Assembly (NCBI RefSeq): GCF_002286775.1
Contig: NZ_NSGJ01000046.1
Span: 1 to 39,199, forward strand
Reading direction: 5' to 3'
DNA: 39,199 bases
From: Myroides sp. N17-2
Lineage (GTDB): Bacteria > Bacteroidota > Bacteroidia > Flavobacteriales > Flavobacteriaceae
The position numbers were made by a program, and so were the translations under genes. Each line of letters opens with the position of its first letter. Position 1 is the stretch's first letter. The notes below the pieces were generated by a model. That model saw nothing but the letters and a program-made list of their open reading frames with translations. It was not told where the DNA came from and did no database searches. Shown here piece by piece: positions 25,487-33,384 of this stretch.

Positions 25487-26300
25487 AATTGGTTTAATAG
25501 ACTCTAAAAATAAACAATTGCCTCTATTAAACAAATTAATTCTAAACAAGTAATATGAGATAGTTCAATTTATAAACACTGAGGTTGTCTCGACTTTCAC
25601 ATCTCTCCCTTTTGAGTGCACCTCATTCTTGTTCATCAAATTTAAAATTCATAACTTTTTCACAGATTATAACTTATACCCTATTATAAATCAATATTTT
25701 AATTCGCCCAAGGATTGTAGATTATATCACTTATCTCAAGAAAAAAGCCCCTTATTTGCCCCTTCCCGTGTATGAAGTTACTGCTTAACTTTGTATGAAA
25801 CTATACTGACAGCATCGTGTATCCATAATGACAGCATTAATTCAGCCAAATTAATGGACTCACTATGGACTCATTATGGACTCACTATGGACTCACTCCA
25901 CAAAAAACTGCAAGAAAAGTGCGTAAAAATGCCTGTTTTGCTCTATTACTATTTGATGTGATTTTTTTTGATATTGACCTTAAAGAATGGTCTTGAGAAA
26001 AGGCTTTATTTCAAACCCCTGATACAATAAACATAGACTTTTCAAAGTTTTTTTACACCAATAATATTTTGTTTTGTTACAACCTAACTTCCTATCAAAG
26101 GTAAGCTAACTCTATTGAGAAGAGTAATATTATATTATTAGTTCCCATTTATTGATACGGTAAAGTTAAGCTATTTAAATGAACTACTCTTATCCTTTTT
26201 ACTTGTACTCTGAACAATCTAAAACAGATAAATTCACAACAATCCCCTTAAATATTGCCTAAGATTTAAATTGTATTTATCATTTCCCATTATTAGTACT
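25487..26300. other. Intergenic region with a second 11-nt repeat array
   Basis: No gene is visible in these 800 bp. It contains the tandem array at 25854-25897 and, just before it, partial repeats of GACAGCAT (near 25808 and 25830) and TGTATGAA (near 25769 and 25792). The right end leads into the cobalamin riboswitch promoter. The E1 promoter must lie near the left end, but I see no good -7 element. Confidence 0.65.
25854..25897. repeat. Four tandem copies of an 11-nt unit
   Basis: ATGGACTCACT at 25854-25864, ATGGACTCATT at 25865-25875, then ATGGACTCACT twice at 25876-25897. Three copies are identical and one differs at a single base. The period equals that of the array at 572-615, though the sequence differs. 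Confidence 0.92.
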
Positions 26301-26308
26301 TATATTTG
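26301..26308 (+). promoter_or_regulatory. -7 promoter element of the riboswitch transcript
   Basis: TAtaTTTG fits TAnnTTTG and would start transcription at about 26313, exactly where the riboswitch P1 stem begins. Confidence 0.6.
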
Positions 26309-26312
26309 CAAC

Positions 26313-26434
26313 GTTATATGTTAACTAACAAGTTCTAGTTAGGGGAATCGTGTGAAATTCACGAGCTGTCGCGCAACTGTAAATAATAGCACCCTATTAT
26401 AAGTCAGATTACCTTCTAAGCTGTTACATATAAC
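26313..26434 (+). promoter_or_regulatory. Cobalamin (B12) riboswitch
   Basis: The conserved B12 core is clear: AGGGGAATCGTGTGAAATTC, then GAGCTGTCGCGCAACTGTAA (the B12 box region), then AAGTCAGATTACC. A closing helix pairs GTTATATGT (26313-26321) with ACATATAAC (26426-26434). The TCGTG/CACGA stem-loop at 26348-26364 exposes AAATT. This loop could kiss GATTT in the loop of a hairpin at 26444-26465 that ends one base before the ATG at 26467. Such loop-loop contacts are known to gate translation in this class. Downstream there is only a 28-aa ORF and a thioesterase gene, not a B12 transport or synthesis gene. Confidence 0.9.
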
Positions 26435-26466
26435 ATTATGGTATTGCTTTCGCGATTTGAAGCAAC

Positions 26467-26553
26467 ATGAACTGTACACATCATTCTTTCACTTATGACA
26501 ATACGAAAGAGCTGTACAGTGAAGAGATTAAAGCCAAAATAGCTATTCCATAA
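26467..26553 (+). CDS. 28-aa ORF directly behind the B12 riboswitch
   Basis: ATG at 26467, one base after the proposed riboswitch expression hairpin, opens a 28-codon frame (MNCTHHSFTYDN at the start, AKIAIP at the end). I do not recognise the product. It has no signal peptide or membrane helix, and carries a Cys-x-His-His near its start. An 8-bp inverted repeat (26471-26478 with 26513-26520) lies inside it. It might be a leader peptide, a small regulated protein, or the remnant of a lost B12-related gene. Its position is the main evidence that it is translated. Confidence 0.45.
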   Translation: MNCTHHSFTYDNTKELYSEEIKAKIAIP

Positions 26554-26604
26554 TTACGAGCAATTAATAGTAATAATTAACAGACAAAGAATCATTACAA
26601 CAAT

Positions 26605-27030
26605 ATGGAAGGTCAACTAACAAACAGAGAATTACGTATCCAAAAGAAAATAAAGGATTCAGAAACACACGTATTTAAAGCTGTATTCCCAGGTCAAACG
26701 AATCACCACAACACAATGTTCGGTGGTGCCGTTATGTATATTATGGACGAAATAGCGTTTATGACTGCTACTCGTTTTTGTCGCAAGCCTATCGTGACAG
26801 TATCTAGTGATAAGATTGACTTTAATCACCCTATCCCTGCAGGAACACTTGTAGAACTTATCGGAACTGTCGTTCGCGTAGGAAGAACGAGTTTAGATGT
26901 ACGTGTAGATGTATTCGTAGAGAGTATGTATAGAGATGGTAGAGAGAAAGCAATGACTGGTACATTTACATTAGTTGCTATCAATGAAAGCAAACGCCCT
27001 GTGCCTGTTTTTGATGAAGTAGAAGATTAA
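26605..27030 (+). CDS. Hotdog-fold acyl-CoA thioesterase
   Basis: A 141-aa thioesterase of the YciA/BFIT (acyl-CoA hydrolase) group. NHHNTMFGGAVMYIMDEIAFMTATRF carries the hotdog helix with the Asn/Asp catalytic positions seen in this family, followed by the strand IDFNHPIPAGTLVELIGTVVRVGRTSLDV. It hydrolyses acyl-CoA to free acid and CoA in the cytoplasm; the chain-length preference is unknown. I see no promoter between the 28-aa ORF stop (26553) and its start, so it is probably transcribed from the riboswitch promoter. That would make it an unusual B12-responsive gene. A strong terminator follows. Confidence 0.9.
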   Translation: MEGQLTNRELRIQKKIKDSETHVFKAVFPGQTNHHNTMFGGAVMYIMDEIAFMTATRFCRKPIVTVSSDKIDFNHPIPAGTLVELIGTVVRVGRTSLDVRVDVFVESMYRDGREKAMTGTFTLVAINESKRPVPVFDEVED

Positions 27031-27050
27031 GCAAGAGGCACACATATATA

Positions 27051-27084
27051 AAAAGCCCTAATGTTAGTTCATTAGGGCTTTTTT
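27051..27084 (+). terminator. Terminator of the thioesterase transcript
   Basis: AAAAGCCCTAATG (27051-27063) pairs with CATTAGGGCTTTT (27070-27082), followed by T residues. It should stop the riboswitch transcript before it runs antisense into the siderophore ABC operon. Confidence 0.88.
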
Positions 27085-27141
27085 TACATACTACACTTGT
27101 CTATCCATATAAAACAGTACAAGTCACAACACTAATTCACA

Positions 27142-27171
27142 ATAAAAGCTACCTAAATAGATAGCTTTTAT
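27142..27171 (-). terminator. Terminator of the siderophore ABC operon
   Basis: ATAAAAGCTA (27142-27151) and TAGCTTTTAT (27162-27171) form a 10-bp stem, extended by AATTC/GAATT on the outside. It lies 18 nt past the end of the binding-protein gene. Confidence 0.6.
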
Positions 27172-27189
27172 CGCGAATTAAAATTAAAA

Positions 27190-28125
27190 TTATTCAGCAA
27201 TTGCTTGCTCTACTTCGTCTAACATCATTTTGATAGACTTAAGTCCTCCTCCTGATAAGTACCATACCTCTGGATTTAAGAAGATGATCTTATCGTTTTT
27301 ATAAGCATTTGTTTGTTTCACTAATGCATTAGCAAATTCTTCTTTACCCATAGTCGCTCTCTTAATAGCAGCTCCTCTATCGATAACGAAGATATAATCA
27401 GGGTTTAACTCCTTAATAAATTCATTAGAGATAGCCTGTCCGTGCGTAGATACTTCTATTTTTTGGTCCGCTGGTTTCACTCCAAATACATCGTGGATAA
27501 TCCCAAAACGAGACCCTTTACCATAAGCACTTAAGCGTCCTTCGTTAGCTAATACCACTAGAGCCGTCTTATCAGACTTCGCAGTAGCTTCATTAATTTT
27601 AGCTACACGATCATCTATCGCTTTAAGTTCTTGCTCTACCTTTTCTTCTTTTCCAAATAACTTACCTATTGTACGTTGATTTGCTTTAAAAGAATTCATA
27701 TAATCTTTCGTATCTATATCTAAATTAATCGTAGGAGCTATTTTACTAAACTCATCATACATAGACGCAGTACGCGCAGATATAATGATAAGTTCCGGTT
27801 CGATAGCATTTACTTTCTCCATATTTGGCTCTTTAATACCACCTACATCAGAGATATTTTTATCCTCAGCATATTTACCTAAGTATGCTGGAAGATTTCC
27901 CATAGGAGCGCCTTTAAACTCAATGCCTAAATCCTCAAACGAATCCATCATTCCATAAGTTAGAACCACTGTATTTTTAGGATTTACATTTACTTCAGTA
28001 GTACCTGATAAATGCTGTACCGATACTTTCTCTACATTCTCACTTGTAGTCTCTGTCTTATTCTCTTTACAAGAAGTAAAGATTAAAGCTGAAGCCGCCA
28101 CGCAGCTTATTAAAAATTTACTCAT
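27190..28125 (-). CDS. Iron-siderophore ABC transporter, substrate-binding lipoprotein (CeuE/YclQ type)
   Basis: A 311-aa periplasmic-binding protein of the class III iron-siderophore family, most like the catecholate/petrobactin binders CeuE, FatB and YclQ. The lipoprotein signal ends at Cys19 (FTSC). Typical stretches are VVLTYGMMDSFEDLGIEFKG, GGIKEPNMEKVNAIEPELIII, SAYGKGSRFGIIHDVFGVKP, LNPDYIFVIDRGAAI and VWYLSGGGLKSIKMMLDEV. The anchored binder would pass a ferric siderophore arriving in the periplasm to the permease pair encoded upstream. It is the last gene of a four-gene operon, 20 nt after the ATPase. No TonB receptor for the same siderophore is in the window. Confidence 0.9.
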   Translation of the reverse strand: MSKFLISCVAASALIFTSCKENKTETTSENVEKVSVQHLSGTTEVNVNPKNTVVLTYGMMDSFEDLGIEFKGAPMGNLPAYLGKYAEDKNISDVGGIKEPNMEKVNAIEPELIIISARTASMYDEFSKIAPTINLDIDTKDYMNSFKANQRTIGKLFGKEEKVEQELKAIDDRVAKINEATAKSDKTALVVLANEGRLSAYGKGSRFGIIHDVFGVKPADQKIEVSTHGQAISNEFIKELNPDYIFVIDRGAAIKRATMGKEEFANALVKQTNAYKNDKIIFLNPEVWYLSGGGLKSIKMMLDEVEQAIAE

Positions 28126-28145
28126 AACAACTCAATTGGTTAAAA

Positions 28146-28904
28146 TTATTTAAAGTATATACACACTTTATTATTACAGTTATCTACGATCGTCATATCT
28201 ATATCAAAGACTTCCTTCATAATATCTTCTCTAATAATATCATCTGTCAGTCCGAAGTGAATGATCTTGTGATCCTTAACTGCAGCAATATAATCTGCAT
28301 ACGAAGACGCATAATTAATGTCGTGCACTACAATAATTATCGTTTTTCCATAGTCATCTGCTAAGACACGAAGTATCTTCATAATCTCAACAGAGTGTTT
28401 CATATCTAGATTATTCAGAGGCTCATCTAATAAGATATACTCTGTATCCTGTGCTAATACCATCGCTAAGAAAGTACGCTGACGCTGTCCACCACTTAGC
28501 TCATCTATATACTGATCCTCTATATCTGTCATCCCCATAAAAGAGATGCTCTCAGCTACCTTTTCTTTATCTAAAGCAGTCATTCTACCTTGTGAATGGG
28601 GAAAACGACCGAACTCCACTAACTCCTTTACCGTTAGGCGTACATTAGGATGATTTGCTTGTTTTAAGATAGAGAGTTTCTTGGCGAAGTCTCTATTCTT
28701 AAAATTAACAATGTCTTTATCTAATAAATTTATTTGTCCTGAATCTTTAGCCACTAAGCGACTAATGATAGACAGTAACGTACTCTTCCCTGTACCATTT
28801 CCCCCTACTAAGCAGGTAATCTTCCCTTTTGGAAAAGAAACTGATACATCGTTTAAGATCATCTTCTCTCCATATAACTTAGATACATTCTTTACCTCTA
28901 TCAT
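28146..28904 (-). CDS. Iron-siderophore ABC transporter, ATPase (CeuD/YclP type)
   Basis: A 252-aa ABC ATPase driving siderophore import. Walker A is GGNGTGKST (34-42), the signature LSGGQ is at 136-140, Walker B is ILLDE (157-161), and the switch His is in VVHDINYA. The C-terminal tail (VDNCNNKVCIYFK) matches the YclP/CeuD subgroup rather than FecE/BtuD. Its start overlaps the preceding permease gene by 4 nt, so the two are translationally coupled. Confidence 0.93.
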   Translation of the reverse strand: MIEVKNVSKLYGEKMILNDVSVSFPKGKITCLVGGNGTGKSTLLSIISRLVAKDSGQINLLDKDIVNFKNRDFAKKLSILKQANHPNVRLTVKELVEFGRFPHSQGRMTALDKEKVAESISFMGMTDIEDQYIDELSGGQRQRTFLAMVLAQDTEYILLDEPLNNLDMKHSVEIMKILRVLADDYGKTIIIVVHDINYASSYADYIAAVKDHKIIHFGLTDDIIREDIMKEVFDIDMTIVDNCNNKVCIYFK

Positions 28905-29848
28905 CCTCTGTTACTCTTTAATAATAAATAAATAAAATACACTCCTCCTACGAAGTTTATAATAATACTAATAGTCGTACTCATATTAAATAGGTGCTCT
29001 ACTAGATACTGTCCTCCTATTACCGTCACGGCAGTTAGTAGACAACATACAAGTACCATATGACTGTGCTTACTGCTCTTGACTAACTCATACGTTAAGT
29101 TAGCTACTAAGATTCCTAAGAATGTTATAGGCCCTACTAATGCAGTGGAGATAGCTACCATCACTGATATAATCAGTAGATTACCCTTGATTACTTTGTG
29201 ATAATCGACTCCTAGGCTTATGGCATTTTCTCTTCCTAAACTCAATACATCAAGTTGTCTGAAATACTTAATCCCTATCAACATCGACACGACGAGTAAG
29301 ACTGCTGATATCCCCAATAGGTTAAGATTAATCTTATCAAATGAAGCAAACATCGCCGACTGTATCATCAAAAACTCATTTGGATCTATTAACATCACGA
29401 TGAAGGAAGAAAAACTCCTAAACAAGGTTCCCATTAATAATCCTACTAAAAGCAACAGATACATACTCTTACTCTCTCTTTTAAACACTAAATAATACAT
29501 AACTAGAGAGAATCCTAGCATTAGCACTACTGATATCGCAAAGTTAGTTTCTGAATTAAGCACTTGGAATGTTCTGTCGCCATACATCAGCACTAAGACT
29601 GACTGTATCAATAGATAGAATGAATCAAACCCCATAATCGATGGCGTCAATATTCTATTGGCTGATATAGTTTGAAATATAATAGATGAATACCCTATCG
29701 CAAATGAGATTAATATCATCGCAATGACTTTATACCCACGTCTTGGCAGTACATAATCAAGCTTTGTCCCCGTGAATGTGAACATATAGATAGCAATCAA
29801 TAACATTAAAACGACTGCCAAAACTGTAATAATCTTTCCCTTATACAT
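28901..29848 (-). CDS. Iron-siderophore ABC transporter, permease (CeuC/YclO type)
   Basis: A 315-aa FecCD-family permease with about nine transmembrane helices. The stretch SSIIFQTISANRILTPSIMGFDSFYLL near residue 55 and the coupling region VLSLGRENAISLGVDYHKV are typical of the YclO/CeuC half. GPITFLGILVANLTYELVKSSKH is the family's conserved late helix. It pairs with the next permease as a heterodimer in the inner membrane. It overlaps its partner gene by 8 nt upstream and the ATPase by 4 nt downstream. Confidence 0.92.
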   Translation of the reverse strand: MYKGKIITVLAVVLMLLIAIYMFTFTGTKLDYVLPRRGYKVIAMILISFAIGYSSIIFQTISANRILTPSIMGFDSFYLLIQSVLVLMYGDRTFQVLNSETNFAISVVLMLGFSLVMYYLVFKRESKSMYLLLLVGLLMGTLFRSFSSFIVMLIDPNEFLMIQSAMFASFDKINLNLLGISAVLLVVSMLIGIKYFRQLDVLSLGRENAISLGVDYHKVIKGNLLIISVMVAISTALVGPITFLGILVANLTYELVKSSKHSHMVLVCCLLTAVTVIGGQYLVEHLFNMSTTISIIINFVGGVYFIYLLLKSNRG

Positions 29849-30791
29849 TTTTCGCTCGTTTAAATATTAATAATAAGAATATCACACCTCCGATAATACT
29901 CACCGTCAACCCAATCGGTATTTCATAAGGTGCTATTAACAGCCTGCTGATAATATCACAGATCATTAAAAAGATAGCTCCTATCAATGCGGTGTAACTA
30001 ATAGTCTTCTTTAAATTATCACCAAACATCAGGCTGACTATATTAGGAATAATAAGTCCTAAGAACGGAATCACACCTGCTGTCAACACTACTACTGTAG
30101 AAGTTATCGCTACGAATATCAGTCCTAAATAAGTAATCTTCTTATGATTTAAACCTAGGCTACTAGCGGTCTCCTCTCCTAGACCTACTATGGTAAACTT
30201 GTTTGCATATAGATAACTTAAGAGTACAATAGGCACTCCTAAGTATAAGATCTCATAGTTACCCTTAATAATGGAAGAAAAGTCTCCTATCAACCACCCC
30301 TCCATATTCTGAACAAGGTTAGATCTATAGGCAAAAAATGTAGAAATAGCGTTCAAAATATTACCAAAGACTATCCCCACTAAAGGAATAAAGATAATAT
30401 TACGCATTTTTATTTTACTTGATATCTTTAAGAATACAACGCTTGCTATTAACGCTATCGCAAATGACAATACCATCTTATACATCATCCCTCCTCCTGG
30501 AAATAACATCATACTAAACAGTATTCCCATCTTACACGCATCAAGTGTTCCCATCGTAGTAGGCGATACGAACTTATTCATAGAGATCTGTTGTACGATT
30601 AATCCAGATATACTCATACCGATACCTGCTATCAACACAGATATCATTCGCGGTAACCTACTTACTAATATAACCAACAGTTCATCCTGATTTAATCGGT
30701 GAATATCAAATACAGAGATATCCTTCACACCAACAAAAATGGAAATAAACGAAACTATTATCAGTATAAGAATTAAGACTATTCTTATCAT
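29841..30791 (-). CDS. Iron-siderophore ABC transporter, permease (CeuB/YclN type)
   Basis: A 316-aa FecCD-family permease, the first gene of the operon. RLPRMISVLIAGIGMSISGLIVQQISMNKFVSPTTMG is the classic N-terminal FecCD signature. IVGLGEETASSLGLNHKK is the coupling helix, and GVIPFLGLIIPNIVSLMFGDNLKKT closes the conserved core. A good Bacteroidota promoter precedes it: on the minus strand TTTG (30860-30857), 18 nt, then TAtaTTTG (30838-30831). A 19-bp imperfect palindrome at 30807-30825 downstream of it could be a Fur site. The best family matches I recall are in Firmicutes and Campylobacter, so transfer is possible. Confidence 0.92.
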   Translation of the reverse strand: MIRIVLILILIIVSFISIFVGVKDISVFDIHRLNQDELLVILVSRLPRMISVLIAGIGMSISGLIVQQISMNKFVSPTTMGTLDACKMGILFSMMLFPGGGMMYKMVLSFAIALIASVVFLKISSKIKMRNIIFIPLVGIVFGNILNAISTFFAYRSNLVQNMEGWLIGDFSSIIKGNYEILYLGVPIVLLSYLYANKFTIVGLGEETASSLGLNHKKITYLGLIFVAITSTVVVLTAGVIPFLGLIIPNIVSLMFGDNLKKTISYTALIGAIFLMICDIISRLLIAPYEIPIGLTVSIIGGVIFLLLIFKRAKNV

Positions 30792-31115
30792 TTACTTATT
30801 ATATTTATTTAGAATCAAATTAAATAATGACAAATATAAAAAAGTAAACTTGCTAACAAAAGAAAAAAGCTTTTCAAATACAGGAAATACAAGGACTTAT
30901 ATTATCAGTCTAGTAATTTTAGTACTATTTACTTTGCGCATACCTAAAAATAAACACAGCTTATTTAAATTAATTAAAGATTATAACGGTATTACTAAGG
31001 TTATGACAAATCGACCTATTTTAAAAAATACTACTAATAAGTGTACAACTTTCGTACGATCATAGGGAGTAACTCATAATACATACTGCATTAGACACTA
31101 TATTCAGCATTGCCC
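30792..31115. other. Intergenic region between the ABC operon and the LysR gene
   Basis: The left part is the promoter of the ABC operon. The remainder is AT-rich with no convincing gene. A 108-codon frame at 30739-31065 on the plus strand starts inside the permease gene and has no family features. Confidence 0.6.
30807..30860 (-). promoter_or_regulatory. Promoter of the siderophore ABC operon with a Fur-like palindrome
   Basis: Minus strand: -33 TTTG (30860-30857) and -7 TAtaTTTG (30838-30831) with 18-nt spacing, the best complete promoter in the window. The start site would fall near 30826, next to the palindrome ATTTAGAATCAAATTAAAT (30807-30825). In that palindrome six of nine positions are symmetrical. 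Iron repression by Fur is an inference from the operon's function. Confidence 0.5.
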
Positions 31116-31997
31116 TTACCCCCTGTTATTTTCGTTTAATAATAAGTCGACGAACACACGTACCCCCTTCTTATGGTAACTATCCTTTAATTGGATTACT
31201 ACAGCTTCACGTTTCATATCTATATCCGTTATCGGAATAGCTTTTAGGTTAGACTCGTTATCTACAGTGGCGTGAGTTAGGATAGTCTGATAAGCTCCTA
31301 GCTCTACTAAATCTATAATCATAGAAGTTTGATTAGTCTCTATCGCTATATTGGGCTTTACACCATATTTCTTAAACTCTCTATCTAAGAAATCACGTGT
31401 ACTAAACCCTAGTACAGGTAGAGCTAATCGATACTGTTCTATATCTTTTAACTTGATTCCTTTCAGCTTCGCTAACTCCGAATCCTTAGCCACCATAAGT
31501 GCCATATCCGATGTCAAGACAGACTCATAAATAAGATTTTCTTCATGTACTCCATCAAAGTAGGTAAGTGCAAAGTCTATCTTCTGTTTTAATAGATCAT
31601 CCATTAGTTCATTAGTCGTACCGAACGTCACTTCTATCTTTACTTCAGGATAAGAATCATTAAACATCTTTAGAGAAGATAAAGCTAATGACTTCAGTCC
31701 CCATGTCAGCCCTATTCTTAATACACCTGTTTTTAGTCCTTCTAGATCTTCTAATAGTAACTTCCCATCCTCAGCAGCACGTATACTTCGCTCTGCGTAA
31801 AACGCAAAGAGTTCTCCCGCCTCCGTTAAGAAAATACGCTTGCCTATACGGTCAAATAGCGGTTGACCTAATTCATCCTCTAATTGTTTGATCTGTTGCG
31901 ATAACGTACTTTGAGTAATAAATAAGTGTTTTGATGCCTCAGTAAAGTTGAGTAATTCCTTCGCTTTTAAAAAGTATCTAAGTTGTCTTAGTTCCAT
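31116..31997 (-). CDS. LysR-family transcriptional regulator
   Basis: A 293-aa LysR regulator. The winged helix-turn-helix fills residues 1-60 (LRQLRYFLKAKELLNFTEASKHLFITQSTLSQQIKQLE) and the periplasmic-binding-like effector domain about 90-290. It is divergent from an MFS exporter gene across a 90-bp gap that carries two overlapping ATCG-N7-CGAT inverted repeats, typical of LysR sites. E. coli has the same layout (ynfL-ynfM). It likely controls the exporter and itself in response to an unknown small molecule. Confidence 0.92.
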   Translation of the reverse strand: MELRQLRYFLKAKELLNFTEASKHLFITQSTLSQQIKQLEDELGQPLFDRIGKRIFLTEAGELFAFYAERSIRAAEDGKLLLEDLEGLKTGVLRIGLTWGLKSLALSSLKMFNDSYPEVKIEVTFGTTNELMDDLLKQKIDFALTYFDGVHEENLIYESVLTSDMALMVAKDSELAKLKGIKLKDIEQYRLALPVLGFSTRDFLDREFKKYGVKPNIAIETNQTSMIIDLVELGAYQTILTHATVDNESNLKAIPITDIDMKREAVVIQLKDSYHKKGVRVFVDLLLNENNRG

Positions 31998-32003
31998 AAG
32001 TTA

Positions 32004-32028
32004 ATCGGTTTTATCGATTGATACGATA
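32004..32028. promoter_or_regulatory. LysR-type operator in the divergent promoter
   Basis: ATCG-N7-CGAT (32004-32018) overlaps TATCG-N7-CGATA (32012-32028); the first contains the LysR T-N11-A pattern. A LysR-side -7-like element, TAttTTTc on the minus strand (32036-32029), is adjacent. On the exporter side a weak TAccTTTA lies at 32064-32071. Confidence 0.5.
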
Positions 32029-32087
32029 GAAAAATACCGTTTTACTAATATATAACTTCCTACTACCTTTACCAAAAATAATATCAA

Positions 32088-33302
32088 ATGAGTACCACCA
32101 CATATACAGAAAGTTTAGAAGAAATAAGAGCAGTTAAAGGTACAACTACCTATAAGCGAATTAAATGGTGTATATTTTTAGTAGGAGTATCTGTATTCGC
32201 ACAGCTCTATAATTTTCAACCTATCCTTTCAGAAATAACTACTTATTTTAAAGTCACTCCTGCAGAGAGTAGCTATCTTGTGTCTGCAGCTACTATGGGA
32301 ATGGCATTCGGATTATTACTATTCGCTTTTATAGCTGATAGCTATCCTCGTAAAGACATCATTCTATTTTCTCTCGTGACCTCTACGTTATTGACCTTGC
32401 TATCAGCCTTTGTCAATGATTTTTCTATTCTAGTTAATATCAGTTTTATTAAAGGGATGTGTATTTCAGGTGTATCAGCAGTAACATTAGCTTACCTAGC
32501 AGAAGAGATAGATCCTAAATACATAGGTATCGCTATTAGTTTTTACCTAGCGGGTAATACTTTTGGAGGGATGTTTGGACGTATAGTTACTGCACTAGTA
32601 TCTGGTTGGTTTGGTTGGCAGGCAGCAGTATTTATTATTGGAATTATAGCTGTGATAATAGCGATAGCCTTCTATATATACTTTCCTGACTCTAAATTCT
32701 TCGAACCTAAAAAGCTTAAGATTGCAGACAAATTATCTCAAATGAGATCTATCTTTAAGAACTATAAAATAATGGCAATGTATCTGGTTGCTATATGTTT
32801 AATGGGATCCTTCGTAAGTGTATATAACTTTCTAGGATTTAAATTAGAAGCAGCTCCTTATAACTTACCACATTACTTAATCGCGATGATATTCCTAATG
32901 TATGCTTTTGGAATCGTAGGTAATATGGTAGCTGGTAGCCTATCTGATAGATATTCTCCTCGTAAGATTATGCTTATCGCATTAAGCTTAATGTTAGTTG
33001 GTACTATAGGAATGTATATGGATAACTTATTTATTATACTAATAGGACTAACATTCTTTACAGTCTCGTTCTTTAGTGGGCATACTATCGCCAGTCGAGT
33101 AGTCACTACACTAGGCAAAGAAGCAAAGAGTTCTGCTACTGCATTATATTGGTTCTTCTATTATGTAGGATCTAGTGTAATAGGAAGTTCTACTGGCATC
33201 TTTGTTAATAAAGGAAACTGGAATGGATTCTTTTATACTATAATGATAATGAATATCATCGCATTAATCGCTACCTATTTAAGTACGCGTAAAGAGAACT
33301 AA
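32088..33302 (+). CDS. YnfM-like MFS exporter
   Basis: A 404-aa, 12-helix major facilitator of the AraJ/YnfM/arabinose-efflux group. An N-terminal cytoplasmic tail of about 25 residues precedes helix 1. The helix 1-2 region carries FAQLYNFQPILSEI. A motif-A-like IADSYPRKDI lies between helices 2 and 3, and its repeat SLSDRYSPRKIM lies in the second half. The LAYLAEEIDPKYIGIAISFYLAGNTFGGMFGR stretch is typical of YnfM. The substrate is unknown. Control by the divergent LysR gene is likely. It ends in a bidirectional terminator. Confidence 0.9.
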   Translation: MSTTTYTESLEEIRAVKGTTTYKRIKWCIFLVGVSVFAQLYNFQPILSEITTYFKVTPAESSYLVSAATMGMAFGLLLFAFIADSYPRKDIILFSLVTSTLLTLLSAFVNDFSILVNISFIKGMCISGVSAVTLAYLAEEIDPKYIGIAISFYLAGNTFGGMFGRIVTALVSGWFGWQAAVFIIGIIAVIIAIAFYIYFPDSKFFEPKKLKIADKLSQMRSIFKNYKIMAMYLVAICLMGSFVSVYNFLGFKLEAAPYNLPHYLIAMIFLMYAFGIVGNMVAGSLSDRYSPRKIMLIALSLMLVGTIGMYMDNLFIILIGLTFFTVSFFSGHTIASRVVTTLGKEAKSSATALYWFFYYVGSSVIGSSTGIFVNKGNWNGFFYTIMIMNIIALIATYLSTRKEN

Positions 33303-33326
33303 AATATAATCACACCCATAATAAAC

Positions 33327-33362
33327 AAAAAAGCAATCTAGAATTAACTAGATTGCTTTTTT
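33327..33362. terminator. Bidirectional terminator
   Basis: AAAAAAGCAATCTAG (33327-33341) pairs with CTAGATTGCTTTTTT (33348-33362) between the convergent exporter and lipoprotein genes. Confidence 0.88.
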
Positions 33363-33384
33363 AATAGCGTAAGGTTAACTAAAT

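Noticed and set aside
25487..25549. Upstream ATG at 25549 for the 661-aa E1
   Set aside because: The extra 21 residues do not look like the family, while the Met at 25486 fits the usual start of this protein type.
25854..25897. CRISPR-like array
   Set aside because: Units of 11 nt are directly adjacent with no spacers, and there are no cas genes.
26313..30791. B12 riboswitch controlling the adjacent ABC transporter as a BtuCDF system
   Set aside because: The riboswitch is on the plus strand and the transporter on the minus strand, with terminators between them. The transporter's proteins resemble siderophore rather than B12 importers.
30739..31065. 108-codon plus-strand frame
   Set aside because: It begins inside the permease gene on the other strand and continues into AT-rich promoter DNA, with no recognisable domain.
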